A stretch of DNA of 64,000 nucleotides from positions 33,520,822-33,584,821 of the forward strand of contig NC_079222.1 of assembly GCF_029633865.1 (NCBI RefSeq). Reading direction: 5' to 3'. Each line of letters opens with the position of its first letter. Position 1 is the first letter of the stretch. The notes beneath the pieces were generated by a model. That model had not been told where the DNA came from and ran no database searches. It saw only the letters and a list, made by a program, of their open reading frames with translations. The stretch comes from Lampris incognitus. Its lineage: Eukaryota > Chordata > Actinopteri > Lampriformes > Lampridae. The position numbers were made by a program, and so were the translations under genes. This document shows positions 10,377 to 20,655 of this stretch, piece after piece.

Positions 10377-10800
10377 AATTTAATTTAAAGTCAATATTTG
10401 CTTGCCATGGAATTCCAGAAGAAGTATGCTCAAACAATTGCCCACTGTTTGCATCAGAGTGTTTCCACAAGTTTGCACAAGACTGGCGCTCACGCCATGT
10501 GACATCAAGTCCTCATTTTTCACAGAGCAATGCAAAGGCAGAGCGAGCGGTAGGAACAATCAAAGATCTACTCAAAAAGTCAAGTGATACCTATCTTGTT
10601 CTCGTGGCCTACCACAATACTCCACTGGCGATTGTATACGGTCCCACCAAGCTTTGCATGGGAAGAAAAATTAGAACTCTTATTCCTGTCATCCCATCCC
10701 ATCTCAAACCGAGATGTGCGGACGCAGAGAAACTGAAAAAGACAGAACAAGTATATAGACCGAAGACACAGAACATACCATATGCCCTCTAAATTAAAGC

Positions 10801-11207
10801 AACTTAATTTAATTTTAAACACCAAATCTATTTTGCATGAACAACCTGTCATCCATCACAAACTTGGTGACTATCTGGGCTTTCCCTCTTCACATTGCAG
10901 AAAGACTAAATTTAATCAGTGGACACCACTCGTTTTCATAGGGTCAAACATGACCCCAACATGTCTGAGGGTCAAAAATGACCCTAAGACAATATTACCC
11001 TAGTGGTGTATAGCTTTATTGGAAATATGAAGAAAAACAATGTTTCAGTTTTTCTAATGTAGGGGTCACTCTAGGAAAAGTCATCAAATTTCAGGTTGAA
11101 AATTATAATTTAGAGTCTTTTCTCTGCTGTTAAACACTGCTATGGGCTTTTTTGACCCATGAGACAACAGAACGATGCGGATGAAAAAAAAATTCCTGTT
11201 ACTGTTA
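10801..11207. other. Anonymous DNA with GGGTCAAA/TGACCC motifs
   Basis: No gene is recognised. The motif 'gggtcaaacatgacccc' and its near repeat 'gggtcaaaaatgaccct' (about 10940-10985) are short imperfect palindromes of the kind found near ends of piggyBac-like non-autonomous elements. No full element can be delimited. Confidence 0.35.
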
Positions 11208-11285
11208 TAACGTCAAAGAAGGTTGAATCAGTTCATCTGGACACAACGTTTATTGGCAGATATGTTTAATCACTCATCTAAGTGA
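11208..11285 (+). repeat. Foldback-family end fragment
   Basis: The sequence 'GAAGGTTGAATCAGTTCATC' followed by 'ACAACGTTTATTG' matches copies at 39866 and 47502, and more loosely 31567, so it is a dispersed repeat family. Only one arm is present here. The DNA to 11500 is unassigned. Confidence 0.6.
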
Positions 11286-11536
11286 AATCTTCTGTCTACA
11301 CTGACTGCAGGTATCCCCTCCCTTATAAACAGTACCATGGCATAACGACCGAAAACAACGAACAGTTCATATGCAAATATGGGCGTGACCATTACTATTA
11401 CTACAGTTTCAATGGCCATGTGTACTATTCACAGAGGATTTGGGAACGTTTGCAATCAAAGCATTGTAAGATGATGACAGACATACTCTTACCCCCCCCC
11501 CCATCAACCGAGGTTAGGTTACCCGCGCCCCCCCCA

Positions 11537-11620
11537 AATGAACTGACAACAGTGTTGTCAGTTCATTAAACCAGTGTTGTCAGTTCAAATGAACTGACAA
11601 GTGTTGTCAGTTCATTTGAA
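11537..11620. repeat. Cluster of perfect short-loop hairpins
   Basis: Hairpin one has 14-bp arms (11537-11550 and 11554-11567) and a 3-nt loop. Hairpin two has 17-bp arms (11584-11600 and 11604-11620) and a 3-nt loop. A further half-copy of GTTGTCAGTTCA lies between them at 11576-11587. All are built from the same core, TGAACTGACAA. Confidence 0.9.
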
Positions 11621-11635
11621 TTTTATTTTTAGAGA

Positions 11636-13200
11636 GTGCTGCAGTTGGAGATATTGCAGAAAGCTGTGAAAACTCGATGATATATCTCTGGGTAAATGTT
11701 GGGAATGATAAAAAAGTGATTGTTTTCAAAGATGTGCTCCGGAGGGTGATTTCTTGTTGCTTCAAGGACTTGAAGATTAATGGGTTTTTCTAACCTGAAA
11801 ATCTGGGTTGTGCCAAATTGGAGTGAGTTTGTTTGGGATAGAGTATAGACTGAGAGTTTGCCAAATTCCCTCCAAGCTGCTAGCATCATTGCAAGAAATT
11901 GATTTATATAGCAATTATGTTTCATTATTGATTCAGATAGGAATGGGGGATCAGATATAGATAATTCCTGACATTCAGTTTGTTATATTTCCAGCCAAGT
12001 ATGATTTAACTGTTACTCTGGCTGCAGCAATTTGACAATAAATTGAACATGTTTAGCCAGATAGTATTGTCTGAAATTTGCTGCTAGATCGCCACAGTCT
12101 TTGGTTTTCAGTAGCATTGTCAGTTTAATTCTTGTTCTTTTGTGCTTCAACAAAAAACCATTGAACAAATTAGCTTTCAATGGAACTGGGGTCATTGAGA
12201 AAATGTAGTTGATTTTTGGAAGAATATTATTTAGTTTTTTTCCCCTGCTATCCTGCCAATTAGTGACAAGGGTAGACTATTCCAGTGGGTAAGCTCTTCT
12301 TCAATTGATATACGTAAGTAAGAGAGTAAAGTTAAGATTAAACAGGTCTGACAGATTGGTGGAGATATTGATACCAGGGAATCTAATATTGCCTTTTATG
12401 ATGGTTAAGGAAGAGTCTAAGTTACAGTATTCCAGTTTTCCCCACTTAGTGGTAGGACTGTAGTTTTAGGCCAGTTTATTGAATAGTTGGAAATTGTTGA
12501 AAATGTTGGTAGAAGATTTAATACCTCAGGTCAATTCAAGTCAAGTCAATTTTATTTGTGTAGCCCATATCACAAATTACAAATGTGCCTCAAGGGGCTT
12601 TACAGCAACACAAAATCCTGTCCTTAGATCCTCGCATCAGATAAGGAACAACTCCCTAAAAAAACACCAAAAAAACCTTCAAAGGGAGAAAAAAATGGGA
12701 AGAAGCCTCAGAGAGAGCAACAGAGGAGGGATCTCTCTCCCAAGATGGACATCGTACAACGGATGTTGTGTTTACACAATTTACAGAATACGACATTGAA
12801 AGAGGATAACAGAATTACAATGGAATTATAAAACATATGAAGAATATGATGAGGAGGATGCCAAGTAATGTCCAGATGCCACTGGAACAGCCCAGGACCC
12901 GAGCCACATGACCAGCATCACCATGTAAAAAAAATAAAGAAATAAAAAATAAAATAAAAAAGTATGGCTGTTGATGTGTCACATAGATATAACAACATAC
13001 CATCTGCATATAAACTGATTTTGAGATCAGCTTCTCATTTTATGCCAATTATGTTATTCGAATGGCTGCTGCAAGAGGTTCAGTGAACATGGCAAATGTC
13101 AGAGGTGAGATTGGACATTCTTTCCTGGTGCCACGTTGTCTGATTAAACCCCCTTAGTGATAACAGAAGGTGATAGTGATTTCTACAGAATTTTAATCCA
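11636..13200 (-). mobile_element. L1-like LINE ORF2 fragment, split
   Basis: Read on the minus strand, 13200-12956 gives 'CPISPLTFAMFTEPLAAAIR' and then the active-site region 'ISLYADGMLLYL', where the second catalytic Asp of Y-A-D-D is Gly. After a dispersed-repeat insertion (12528-12955) the frame resumes at about 12527 with 'NYSINWPKTTVLPLSG'. It continues through 'FSMTPVPLKANLFNGF' and 'LVKHKRTRIKL'-type sequence to about 11636. This order matches ORF2 of L1-group elements of fish. Stops and frameshifts are present and there is no endonuclease part, so the copy is dead. The DNA at 11286-11536 is unassigned. Confidence 0.7.
12528..12955 (+). repeat. Dispersed 'TTTTATTTGTGTAGCCC' repeat, copy 3
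   Basis: This is the same family as 4876-5237 and 5477-6560. It begins with TCAAGTCAA units and ends in an A-rich tail (12925-12962). It is inserted into the L1-like element just downstream of the mutated Y-A-D-G site. The A-rich 3' tail suggests retroposition, but I find no clear target duplication. Confidence 0.7.
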
Positions 13201-13214
13201 TTGACTGAGTGACT

Positions 13215-13326
13215 AACTGAAACTAAATAGCATAGAATAGAATAGAATAGAATAAAATAGAATAGAATGATCTTATTTTCATTATACTCAGGTACAATGA
13301 CATTTTGCAGGTTTCTCTCATTGTAG

Positions 13327-13372
<46 letters not shown>

Positions 13373-13560
13373 TATAATATAATAAAGCACATAAAATAAA
13401 TATTAAATAAAAGCAGTACAAAATAAAAATTACACTTGTGGAAGTACTTTTTTTTAAATGGAAGGCACCACTTAAATTAAATTTATACATTTACAAACTT
13501 ACAGAAGTTGTAAATTTTGTCTGTGGTAGCAGTCCCTGAGGGTGGCGGTGAGTGTGTGCA
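13215..13560 (-). repeat. LINE 3' tail (ATTCT)n with (TA)n tract
   Basis: On the minus strand the order is non-coding LINE-like 3' sequence, then 'ACATTGTACCTGAG'-type sequence and 'AATGAAAATAAGATC', then (ATTCT)n at 13260-13220. A (TA)n run occupies 13330-13368. Pentameric ATTCT tails are typical of fish L2-type LINE ends. No coding part remains. Confidence 0.5.
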
Positions 13561-13580
13561 TGTTGTGTGAGTCAGTCTTT

Positions 13581-13652
<72 letters not shown>
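13581..13652. repeat. (TG)n microsatellite with CG interruption
   Basis: Two GT runs are joined by a GCGCGCGCA stretch. The open frames through it on both strands are repeat artefacts. Confidence 0.95.
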
Positions 13653-13655
<3 letters not shown>

Positions 13656-14200
13656 AAATTTAAACGGTGCCAAACAACGACCGGAACTTTAAAAACTACT
13701 AGAACGACCATGGCAGTCATTTTGACCATTTTGGGTTTTCAAAGTTTAATAACTTTGTGAAAAACAAAAAAGAAGATACAGACCTGCCAGTCTCTGAATG
13801 CTCCTAAAACTGCATATATTTGCATTAAAATGAGTTTTAGATCAATTTCACGAAAGGTATATGATCTACCTAAAACGACCATGAGCGGTCAAAATGACTG
13901 CGTGTTATTTACGTGTCATCATGTGCGTCATGTCACGTGTGTTCTTCGCGTCATTTCCTTCACAACGTTAGGTTTTTTTTTTTGGTTTTGTTTTCTTTTA
14001 CATTTCATGTTTTATAGGCCTTGTTACGTTTGGTAGATTAGCAGGATGTGTTTTCCGTTTTGTTTTTCAGGTATTATTTCCAACATGTCTGGGTACAGCC
14101 ACCGTTTCAGACCCACCATGACTACCTCCGAGGCGTTGCAGTATTTACAGGCGTTGGACACCAGCGATTTGAAATTGTCTGAAAAACAGTATTAAAACAT
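13653..14200 (+). mobile_element. piggyBac-like relic, tentative
   Basis: The region has repeated 'CGACCATG' and 'GTCAAAATGAC'-like motifs (13706 to 13895) upstream of an intron-acceptor-like 'TTGTTTTTCAG' at 14060-14070. A short frame at 14085-14195 begins MSGYSHRFRPTMTTSEALQY and stops after 37 codons. The opening M-S-x-x-x-R-x-x-x-T-x-x-E-A-L pattern resembles the start of piggyBac-type transposases. No catalytic domain follows, so at most the 5' end of such an element is present. Anonymous DNA follows to 14650. Confidence 0.35.
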
Positions 14201-14659
14201 TTCATTCTGGTCTTTACTCTACAGCTAAATGTTGTTCATCTTCTCGTACAAAAAGTTTTAAAATATCGATTATAGTGTTAATTCAAAGTGAACTAACTTT
14301 ATTTGTGGATAATGAATAAGTAACACATAAATTATAGCCTTTTGATGTCTATTTTGTGAGTTGTTGGCGTTTTTTTTAATGCTGTTGGTTTTAAGTTGCA
14401 ACTGGTAAGACTAATCAATTTGATGGTATTGTTATGGACTAGTCAGGTATGCAATACTAGTCCTAACCTGGAGTGTGTAGAAAAGATCAAAAATGAGGGA
14501 AGAAACAGAAAGAAGGGCTGATTTCCAAGACTAAAGAAATAGCCGGGAGGTGGGCTAGCTTACCGAGGTAGCAGGCTAGCTAGCAGTTAGCAGGTCCCTC
14601 TGACAAGGCCTCGGTTGATGGTGGATGGATACTCATACATAAAAGAAACTTGTGTAAAC

Positions 14660-14765
14660 TACTAATAATACACGTTAGCCCCTAGCTAACGGGTCTGACC
14701 CTTTAGTCGAGCGGTTAGTGATGTCGCCTTATGGTGCAGTACACCCCGTATCGAATCCCGCACCG
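14660..14765 (+). repeat. Solo tRNA-like module related to miniature LTRs
   Basis: The sequence 'CTAGCTAACGGGTCTGACCC' followed by 'TTTAGTCGAGCGGTTAG' matches the core of the LTRs at 21551-21953 and 28584-29128. An A-box-like TAGTCGAGCGG is followed by a degenerate B box in 'GTATCGAATCCC'. Neither a second LTR nor TG...CA ends can be placed, so this may be a solo LTR or a relative of the tRNA-derived source. The DNA to 15109 is anonymous. Confidence 0.55.
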
Positions 14766-15109
14766 GGCAAGAAAATAACCGGGTACACTTGTTTTGTTTT
14801 TATGGGTTTTTTTCCAAGTCCTTCATCTCGAAAGGTGTGAACCGGTAGTGCCCTGAACAGTGTGTTCAACGTGGCGTATCTTGAGGCGTATTATGCAAAC
14901 TGCCGCCATAAACTAACTCCAGGGGATGCGCAGGCGCCTCACAGTGACGTCATCTTGTATACATCGCTTAACTACGCCTCTAACCAGTTGTCAATTAAAA
15001 CCAGTCCAAGTATGTAAGAAAATTAAGAAGAGAAAAGGGAAAATATAACCCCCATCTCACTTCTAACAGTATCTTCATACGTTTTTCTAGAATTCAGTCA
15101 TCTCAGGGG

Positions 15110-15660
15110 ATGAGTGGCAATGAACCCTCAGAGCATGGCCAGGCTGGCCCATCATCTGCCACATCTGCAAAAGAAGGAGCCACACCAATGCTCAAATTTG
15201 CAATGCTGGATGGGAAACACTTCCGAATAGTGAAGCAGATCCCAAACGGAAAGATAGAGGTTGAGTGTCAGCTGTGCACTAACAAAAAGGTCATAATATG
15301 TGGCTCTCTTGCAGCGACATCAAATTTTAAAACCCACTCGAAATGAAGGCACCCTGACAAAATAAAGGAATTTAAAGACCACAAAAAGGAATTTGCCAGT
15401 GGGAAAAGCAAAAAAAAAAAACAAAACAAAAAAAAAACCCAGGACCTCATACAAATAAACTACTCTCTTTGAACGTGGTCCAGTGACACAAAATAAAATG
15501 GACTCTCTCGTCACATCCTTTGTCACTAAAGGCATGTACCCGTTGACCACTGTTGAGCATAAAACATTTATAGACTTGGTACAGGATCTTTGCCAATGTG
15601 CAAAAGTCATTTCCAGGAAGACACTTAGGAGAAGAATAGATGAAGACGTTTATAATAAAA
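15110..15660 (+). pseudogene. hAT-type transposase N-terminus with BED finger
   Basis: The frame at 15110-15346 begins MSGNEPSEHGQ and contains a BED-type zinc finger: C-x2-C in 'VECQLCTNKK', then 'SNFKTHSK' followed after a stop by a second His. Further on, in another frame, 'DSLVTSFVTKGMYPLTTVEH' and 'VISRKTLRRRIDED' match the linker and start of the hAT catalytic region in ZBED-like transposases. An A-rich tract (15410-15436) and an in-frame stop break it, and no catalytic core or C-terminal dimerisation region follows. It is a 5' remnant of an autonomous hAT element or of a ZBED-like retrocopy. Confidence 0.7.
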
Positions 15661-16199
15661 CAGCAAATTTGAAGTTCAGACCTTTTGTTTATTTGTTTTT
15701 TTTTTTGTTTTTTTATTCGTTTATTTGGGTCAAATGATCCCATTTTTTGTTCGTTTGTCATGAATTTACAAACTGTGGCACCAACTACAGCTGAAATAAA
15801 AATCGTTTAACTAATTTTACAAATACTGCTCAACCCATCATAGGTAGGCCTATAATGTGGGTATCTTCTTCTGCATGCATGTGACCCTGTGCAATCTGAT
15901 AAGCAGCTAGACACCTTCTTCCGTCAATCACTGGAGACTGGGATCATGTTGCGTCAGTTTACTGACAGAAAAAGGGTGAAACGAGAATGCTGCCAAAGGC
16001 ATGGAATGTAGCGGATTGAAGCGGATTGAAAAAAGCCAAATAGAGACAAAAACCATGAGGCTGTTCTGCTCACAATCAACTTCCGGACTGAGGATGTCTG
16101 CAGGATGTAAAGCAGGAAAAATGAAAGAATGATAATCATCATCACCATTTTTTTTTTTTACCAAAAAACGTATCTAGCTAAATAAATTGTCCCTAGGTG
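15661..16199. other. Anonymous DNA with poly(T) tract
   Basis: T-rich low-complexity sequence at 15685-15725 is followed by unassigned DNA. I see no exon, element end or RNA gene. Confidence 0.5.
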
Positions 16200-16345
16200 T
16201 TGTGTGTGGGCCCTGTGATGGCCTGGCGGCCTGTCCGGGGTGTCTCCCCTCCTGCCGCCCAATGACTGCTAGAATAGGCTCCAGCATCCCCGTGACCCTG
16301 AGAGCAGCATAAGCGGTTCAGATAATGAATTAATGAATTAATGAA
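16200..16345 (+). repeat. SINE 3' body with (GAAT)n tail
   Basis: The body 'CTGTGATGGCCTGGCGGCCT' through 'CCGCCCAATGACTGCT' to 'GAGAGCAGCATAAGCGG' is shared with 46263-46616, 49905-50112 and, on the minus strand, 59411-59580. The tRNA head is missing, so this is a 5'-truncated SINE copy. Confidence 0.8.
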
Positions 16346-16436
16346 TGAATAATCAAGGACAGGAAGGAAAAGGGGTGCATGCTCATCGACATGGCAATAC
16401 CCTCCGAAAAAAACACCTCAGTCAAAGTCACAGAGA

Positions 16437-16472
16437 AGCTGTTAATCGCCTTATAGAAGGCGATTAACAGCT
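16437..16472. repeat. Perfect 16-bp hairpin, 4-nt loop
   Basis: The arm AGCTGTTAATCGCCTT (16437-16452) is followed by ATAG and its exact reverse complement (16457-16472). Confidence 0.95.
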
Positions 16473-17469
16473 GAACTGATGGGAAAAAAAATAGTTTGGC
16501 TGAAAAACAACTAAGATGGAAATGGGAGGACTGCAGTGTTAGGGAGTACATAAAGGAGTACACTCTTTTTTTTTTTTTTTTGGTTGTTGTTGGCATTGAG
16601 GAAACACGAGGGTGCTTCTCTTTCTCTTCTACTATTTTGTACTGTATACTACTCGGCTGTAATGGTTCTGTTATATGTCTTTTGCATTCATTCAGTTGGT
16701 TGCTTGTAAGGTTAGAGAGCTCAGAAATGTACTTACTTCACTGCACTTATATTTATCGCGCTTGAGAAAGGCATCTGCTAAATGTCCAGTCTTATTGTCT
16801 TCTGCAAGAACTAGTGCATCCCTTTGGCCTAACTGTTCATTTCCCCCAGTTGTATTTCAATTGGCTGTTCACTCAGTCAGTCAAAGGTCACTTTGACTGA
16901 TGTAAACAACCCAGCATGCACCCCTGAATTCGCAGCCTCCTACCTACAAGATAGCCTGCACGGCCATCTCAACTCTATGATGTGTGGAAATTAGCACAGC
17001 TCATCTTTTCAATATAGGGGGGTTGAGGTCAGACCCATATTGAGGCTACTAAATGCCTAAAATGTGATATTAGTTTGTACAGAATGTATTTCTGTATTTT
17101 CATATTACTTGTATTTTAATCAATGGCATTTTCTCATATCCTTATTTTGTATTTTATTTTGATACATTCGATGAGCAAGTATTTGTAATTTGTAACAAGA
17201 CACTTTATGATGTACTTGTGCCCATCTCTGATTGCAAGATGTCAGAATGAGGAAAAATCAAAGCAAACTTTTAACCGACAAGTCTTGTCGTGAAGGTATG
17301 TGTGAAAAACATAGTGATGATTCCTGTAAACAGTTTTCCATGTGGGAAAATACATTTGGATTTCCTGAAAATGGTAGTTTTAGTGTAAATCAGCTAAAAA
17401 AAACTACAGGATTAGATTGGAAAAATATGGAAGAGAAAAAAGAAAGATAAAGTTGATTGGAAAGCATTT
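16473..17469. other. Anonymous DNA
   Basis: No gene or complete element is recognised. The phrase 'GGCATCTGCTAAATG' near 16770 resembles a terminal motif common in fish non-LTR repeats. The open frame at 17232-17450 has no recognisable domain. Confidence 0.45.
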
Positions 17470-18755
17470 ATGATGTGAAAAGAGGAGGCAGAGAAACTAA
17501 ACAGACAACATGATAGTAAAAAGGGATGGGGGGGGGCATTTAATCACCGTATTCAGCTTTCAAAGAAAGGCCTGGATCTCATTACCATCTCAGCCACTCA
17601 TCAGAGACCCACAGATCAGCAGAAATCTGCCACAGACCAATGGCATTCTGCCTGTCTATATCAAGAGGCCCGAAAACAGCTGGCTGCAGCAGCAGAGCTC
17701 ATTGCACTGAGCCCAGTACATGCCCCACCTCAGCCCAGGATGAAACTGAAATGGGGTAGAGTGCACAGAGGCTGGCCAGAAGATGATGACTATCATAACT
17801 GGGCACACAATGTTGATTATCTCCACCATGTAAAGGGACTCTGGGTCAGAATGGGCGACAATTTCCCGGCCAGCATGAGATTAGAAACAATAAAAGACTG
17901 CAAACAGCAGCCTGTGGAGACTGTGGCCCGACGTTTTAGTCAGTTTGACCAAAGTTTTCAGAGGAAACAGTGGTCTAGCAGCACCGGAACCGCCCAATGA
18001 ACAAAATGACTCCCCGTATTAACAGCAGCTCGAGAACTGTTTCCTGGACAACGCGGCTACATATATCAGCCACCAGGTAAGCAAACCCTGTGTGGGCTGG
18101 GACAGAAGACATTTGGCAGCTGTTCAAGAGCATGCCATCCATGTTGAAAAGATTATGAAACTCCCAGAGACAAAAGCACAACGAGCCAAAGATCAGTTGA
18201 CTGAAAAGGTTCAAATGGCGCAGCTGGCACAGCTCCAAACCCTGCAGAGCCAGGTGAAGAAGAAACAGAGAGCATGGTGCCCCCCCCCCCCCTCAGAGCA
18301 GAGGTCGAGCTCCAACTAAAGAACCCTGCAATGCTGGCCCTCGAGACGAGGGATGTTAGAACTGTGTGACCACTGGCCTTTGGTCAAAAGACTGTACCGA
18401 CCCAAGAAAGAGATGGGGACCCACTGGACGCATACCCAGTGTGTACACTGAAGATGAAACGTGACAGGCGGCGGGGATGGGGATATTCGAGAGTCTGGTG
18501 AATAGACCCCCGACATTACACACACACAGGCCAACAAATGACAGTGAAGACGCATTCAACATAAAAATAATGAGTAGTTTTGAGGTTTCACCTGAAATGA
18601 TTTTTGAGGTGGCAGAGAAAAACATTGCATTTTAGTTGACTCCAGAGCCAAAGTTTCAGTAATACAACAAAAGAGGTTTCAAATTTCCCCAAAATTGAGA
18701 GGTAGACATAGTATTAACACTGTAGAAGCATCAGGCATTGCCGTGAGATAATTAA
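17470..18755 (+). pseudogene. Endogenous retrovirus gag-protease relic
   Basis: The plus strand carries a degraded gag, in several frames, between about 17500 and 18320. A segment at 17740-18000 rich in W, R and acidic residues looks capsid-like, and a charged 'KAQRAKDQ' segment at 18150-18190 looks like the end of gag. Near 18645 a protease-like active-site motif reads V-D-S-R-A, so the glycine of the aspartic-protease D-S-G triad is lost. Multiple stops and frameshifts separate the pieces. A pol fragment at 18960-19125 in the same orientation probably belongs to the same provirus. LTRs are not identifiable. The exact retroviral class is inferred from overall style and is uncertain. Confidence 0.6.
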
Positions 18756-18756
18756 A

Positions 18757-18903
18757 CACCGATCAGCCACAACATTAAAACCACCTGCCTAATATTGTAT
18801 AGGTCCCCCTCGTGCCACCAAAACAGCTCAGGCCCATCGAGGCATTGATTCCGCAAAACCTCTGAAGTTGTCCTCTGCTATCTGGCACCAAGACATTAAC
18901 AGA
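18757..18903. mobile_element. DNA-transposon fragment in the provirus relic
   Basis: The run starting 'ACACCGATCAGCCACAACAT' is a very common fish repeat that I associate with Tc/mariner-like (IS630-type) elements. About 147 bp remain, inserted between the protease and pol parts of the retroviral relic. No terminal repeats can be delimited. Confidence 0.5.
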
Positions 18904-18959
18904 GGGGAGTTACACTATTTGTAGCCCATGCATTGGCCTTTATTCTGCTAGGAAGAAAA

Positions 18960-19125
18960 TGGCTCATTTGTCTCCAGAGCGCTGGCTGGGATACAAAAAT
19001 GCTATACAGCTCTAAATCCTGCCACGCTGCTCCCTACTGTTGAAGATGGGGAACCTGATGATTGTTTGGCCACGATAGAACAAGCTTGCAGCCCAAGAGT
19101 TGAAATAACCCCTCATTAACTCTAC
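18960..19125 (+). pseudogene. Endogenous retrovirus pol fragment
   Basis: A short reading frame around 19009-19120 matches the linker region at the start of retroviral RNase H in class I-like endogenous retroviruses (an N-P-A-T-L-L-P type motif followed by an acidic stretch and a C-S-P-R). It is frameshifted upstream. Most of pol and all of env appear to be deleted. It lies in the same orientation as the gag-protease relic. Confidence 0.55.
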
Positions 19126-19472
19126 GTAAGTATGGTTTGTTGAGAAGAGTGGAGGGAAGTGCACACGGGCGGACTCTATCTTATGAAGGAGGGAGGGGGC
19201 TGAAAGGGATTGGAGGCTGCAAGGTGGTGACAGGGGAGAATATAGCTAGGCAGCATCGGATGATGGCCTGTTGGATGACTTTAAAGATCAAGAAGAGGAA
19301 GAGAGTGAAGACAGAGCCAAGGATGAACTGGTGGAAGTTGAAGAAGGAAAACTGTTGTGTGGAATTCAGGGAGGAGTTTAGACAGGCACTGGGTGGTAGT
19401 GAAGAGTATGGATATGTTTAGAAGAGATGGCAGTGGAGTTTTTAACTAGATTCTAGATGCCAGATTTTAGAT

Positions 19473-19500
19473 TCTCACTTTCCAAGACTGGAAAGTGAGA
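19473..19500. repeat. Perfect 11-bp hairpin, 6-nt loop
   Basis: TCTCACTTTCC (19473-19483), the loop AAGACT, then the exact reverse complement (19490-19500). It lies inside the RTE-like relic. Confidence 0.9.
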
Positions 19501-20090
19501 GGATGCCCGGGGAGTAGAGAAGAAGCATACTGGTACCGATGTTCAATTATAACAGTGATATGCAGACCTGTTGGTAACTACAGAGGTATAAAGTTGATCA
19601 GCCACAGCATGAAGATTTGGGAAAGAGTAATAGAAGCTAGGTTAAGAGGAGAGGTGATGATCAACAAGCAGCGGTATGGTTTCATGCCACGAAAGAGCAC
19701 CACAGATGTGATGTTTGCTTCGAGAATGTTGATGGAGTAGTATAGAGAAGGCCAGAAGGAGTTGCATTGTGTCTTTGTAGATTTAGAGAAAGCATATGAC
19801 AGGGTGTCGAGAGGAGGTGTGGTATTGTATGAGGACGTTGGGAGTGGCAGAGAAGTATGTAGAAGTGTTGCAGGATAAGTATGAGGGACGTCTGACAGTG
19901 GTGGGGTGGAATGACAGATGGGTTCAAGGTGGAGGTGGGATTACATCAAGGATCGGCTCTGAGCCCTTTCTTGTTTGCAATGGTTGTAGACAGGTTGACA
20001 GACGAGCTCAGGCAGGAGTCTCCATGGGCTATGATGTTCACGGATGACACTGTGATCTGTAGCGAGAGTAAAAGCGTCGTCTAAATGACT

Positions 20091-20124
20091 GTAATGTAAT
20101 GTAATGTAATGTAATGTAATGTAG
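20091..20124. repeat. (TAATG)n pentamer repeat
   Basis: About six TAATG units interrupt the LINE frame just after its catalytic motif. Confidence 0.95.
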
Positions 20125-20391
20125 GGAGCAGGTTGAGGAGAGCCTGAAGAGGTGGAGGTATGAACTGGAGAAAAGAGGAAAGAAAGTCAATATTAGAAAG
20201 AGGGAATATATGTGAATGAGAGGGAAGACAGCGGAATGCTGAGGATGCAACAAGTAGAGGTGATGAAGGTGGATGAGTTTAAATACTTGGGGTCCACTGC
20301 TCAAAGTAACGGGGAGGGCGGAGGGCAGAGGGTGGTGAATAATAGAGTGCAGGCAGGATGGAGTGGGTGGAGAAGACTATCCGGAGGGATT

Positions 20392-20458
20392 TGCGACAGA
20401 AGGGTACCAGCAAGAGTTAAAGGGAAGGTTTACAATTTGCTGGTACCCTTCTGTCGCA
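20392..20458. repeat. Perfect 22-bp inverted repeat at a LINE/SINE junction
   Basis: Arm 20392-20413 (TGCGACAGAAGGGTACC...) recurs as an exact reverse complement at 20437-20458. The 23 bp between the arms are normal LINE sequence. LINE homology ends at the second arm, and SINE sequence starts immediately after it. Confidence 0.95.
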
Positions 20459-20590
20459 GATCCCTGGTAGTCTGCAGCCCTCCCCGGATCGGCAGATGGG
20501 GTGGAGGAGCGACCAGGATGGTTCAAAAGAGTAGTATAATTGGCTGGATACAACTGGGGAGAAAAGGGGTGGGAACACCCCCCCCCTGGG
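20459..20590 (+). repeat. SINE family G, 3' part
   Basis: 'GGTAGTCTGCAGCCCTCCCC', 'GGGGTGGAGGAGCGACC' and 'ACTGGGGAGAAAAGG' match the 3' third of the SINEs at 25743, 32548 and 42954. Two C-rich ~45-bp tandem units, each ending AATGACGTTGGGGTG, follow at 20580-20655. Confidence 0.75.
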
Positions 20591-20655
20591 AACCCCCCCC
20601 CCAAAAAATGACGTTGGGGTGGGAACCCCCCCCCCAAAGAAAATGACGTTGGGGT

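Larger units (their letters stand above)
8713..10800 (+). pseudogene. Ty3/gypsy pol relic (RNase H end to integrase)
   Basis: The first block (8713-9083) reads from the end of RNase H into the linker before integrase ('LQEEEINLYVDSIIESLPAT', then 'GEFTVQNGLLLK'). The second (9155-9236) reads 'WSTARADLFQIK', the start of the integrase core. The third (9884-9985) reads 'LTSTTSEAVIHHL'. The fourth (10377-10800) reads 'VTSSPHFSQSNAKAERAVGT', then 'LCMGRK' and 'VIPSHLKPR'. The catalytic D-N-G region is degraded to S-N-N-C-P. A (GT)n microsatellite, a 636-bp foldback element and a SINE interrupt it. No LTRs are recognisable, so only a central piece of the original element survives. Confidence 0.8.
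19126..20440 (+). mobile_element. RTE-like LINE reverse-transcriptase relic
   Basis: Plus-strand pieces in shifting frames give 'YGFMPRKSTTDVMFASRMLM', 'FVDLEKAYDRV', 'VEVGLHQGSALSPF'-like sequence, the catalytic F-T-D-D-T-V near 20038, and 'MKVDEFKYLGSTAQSNGEGG' near 20255-20310. This is the order of an RTE-group reverse transcriptase. The copy has several frameshifts, a (TAATG)n expansion and a hairpin, and it stops abruptly at about 20435. A better preserved relative lies at 48045-49775. Confidence 0.75.

Noticed and set aside
13651..13664. 14-bp perfect palindrome GTTTAAATTTAAAC
   Set aside because: It is AT-rich and short, sits at the edge of a microsatellite, and no element end or binding site can be tied to it.
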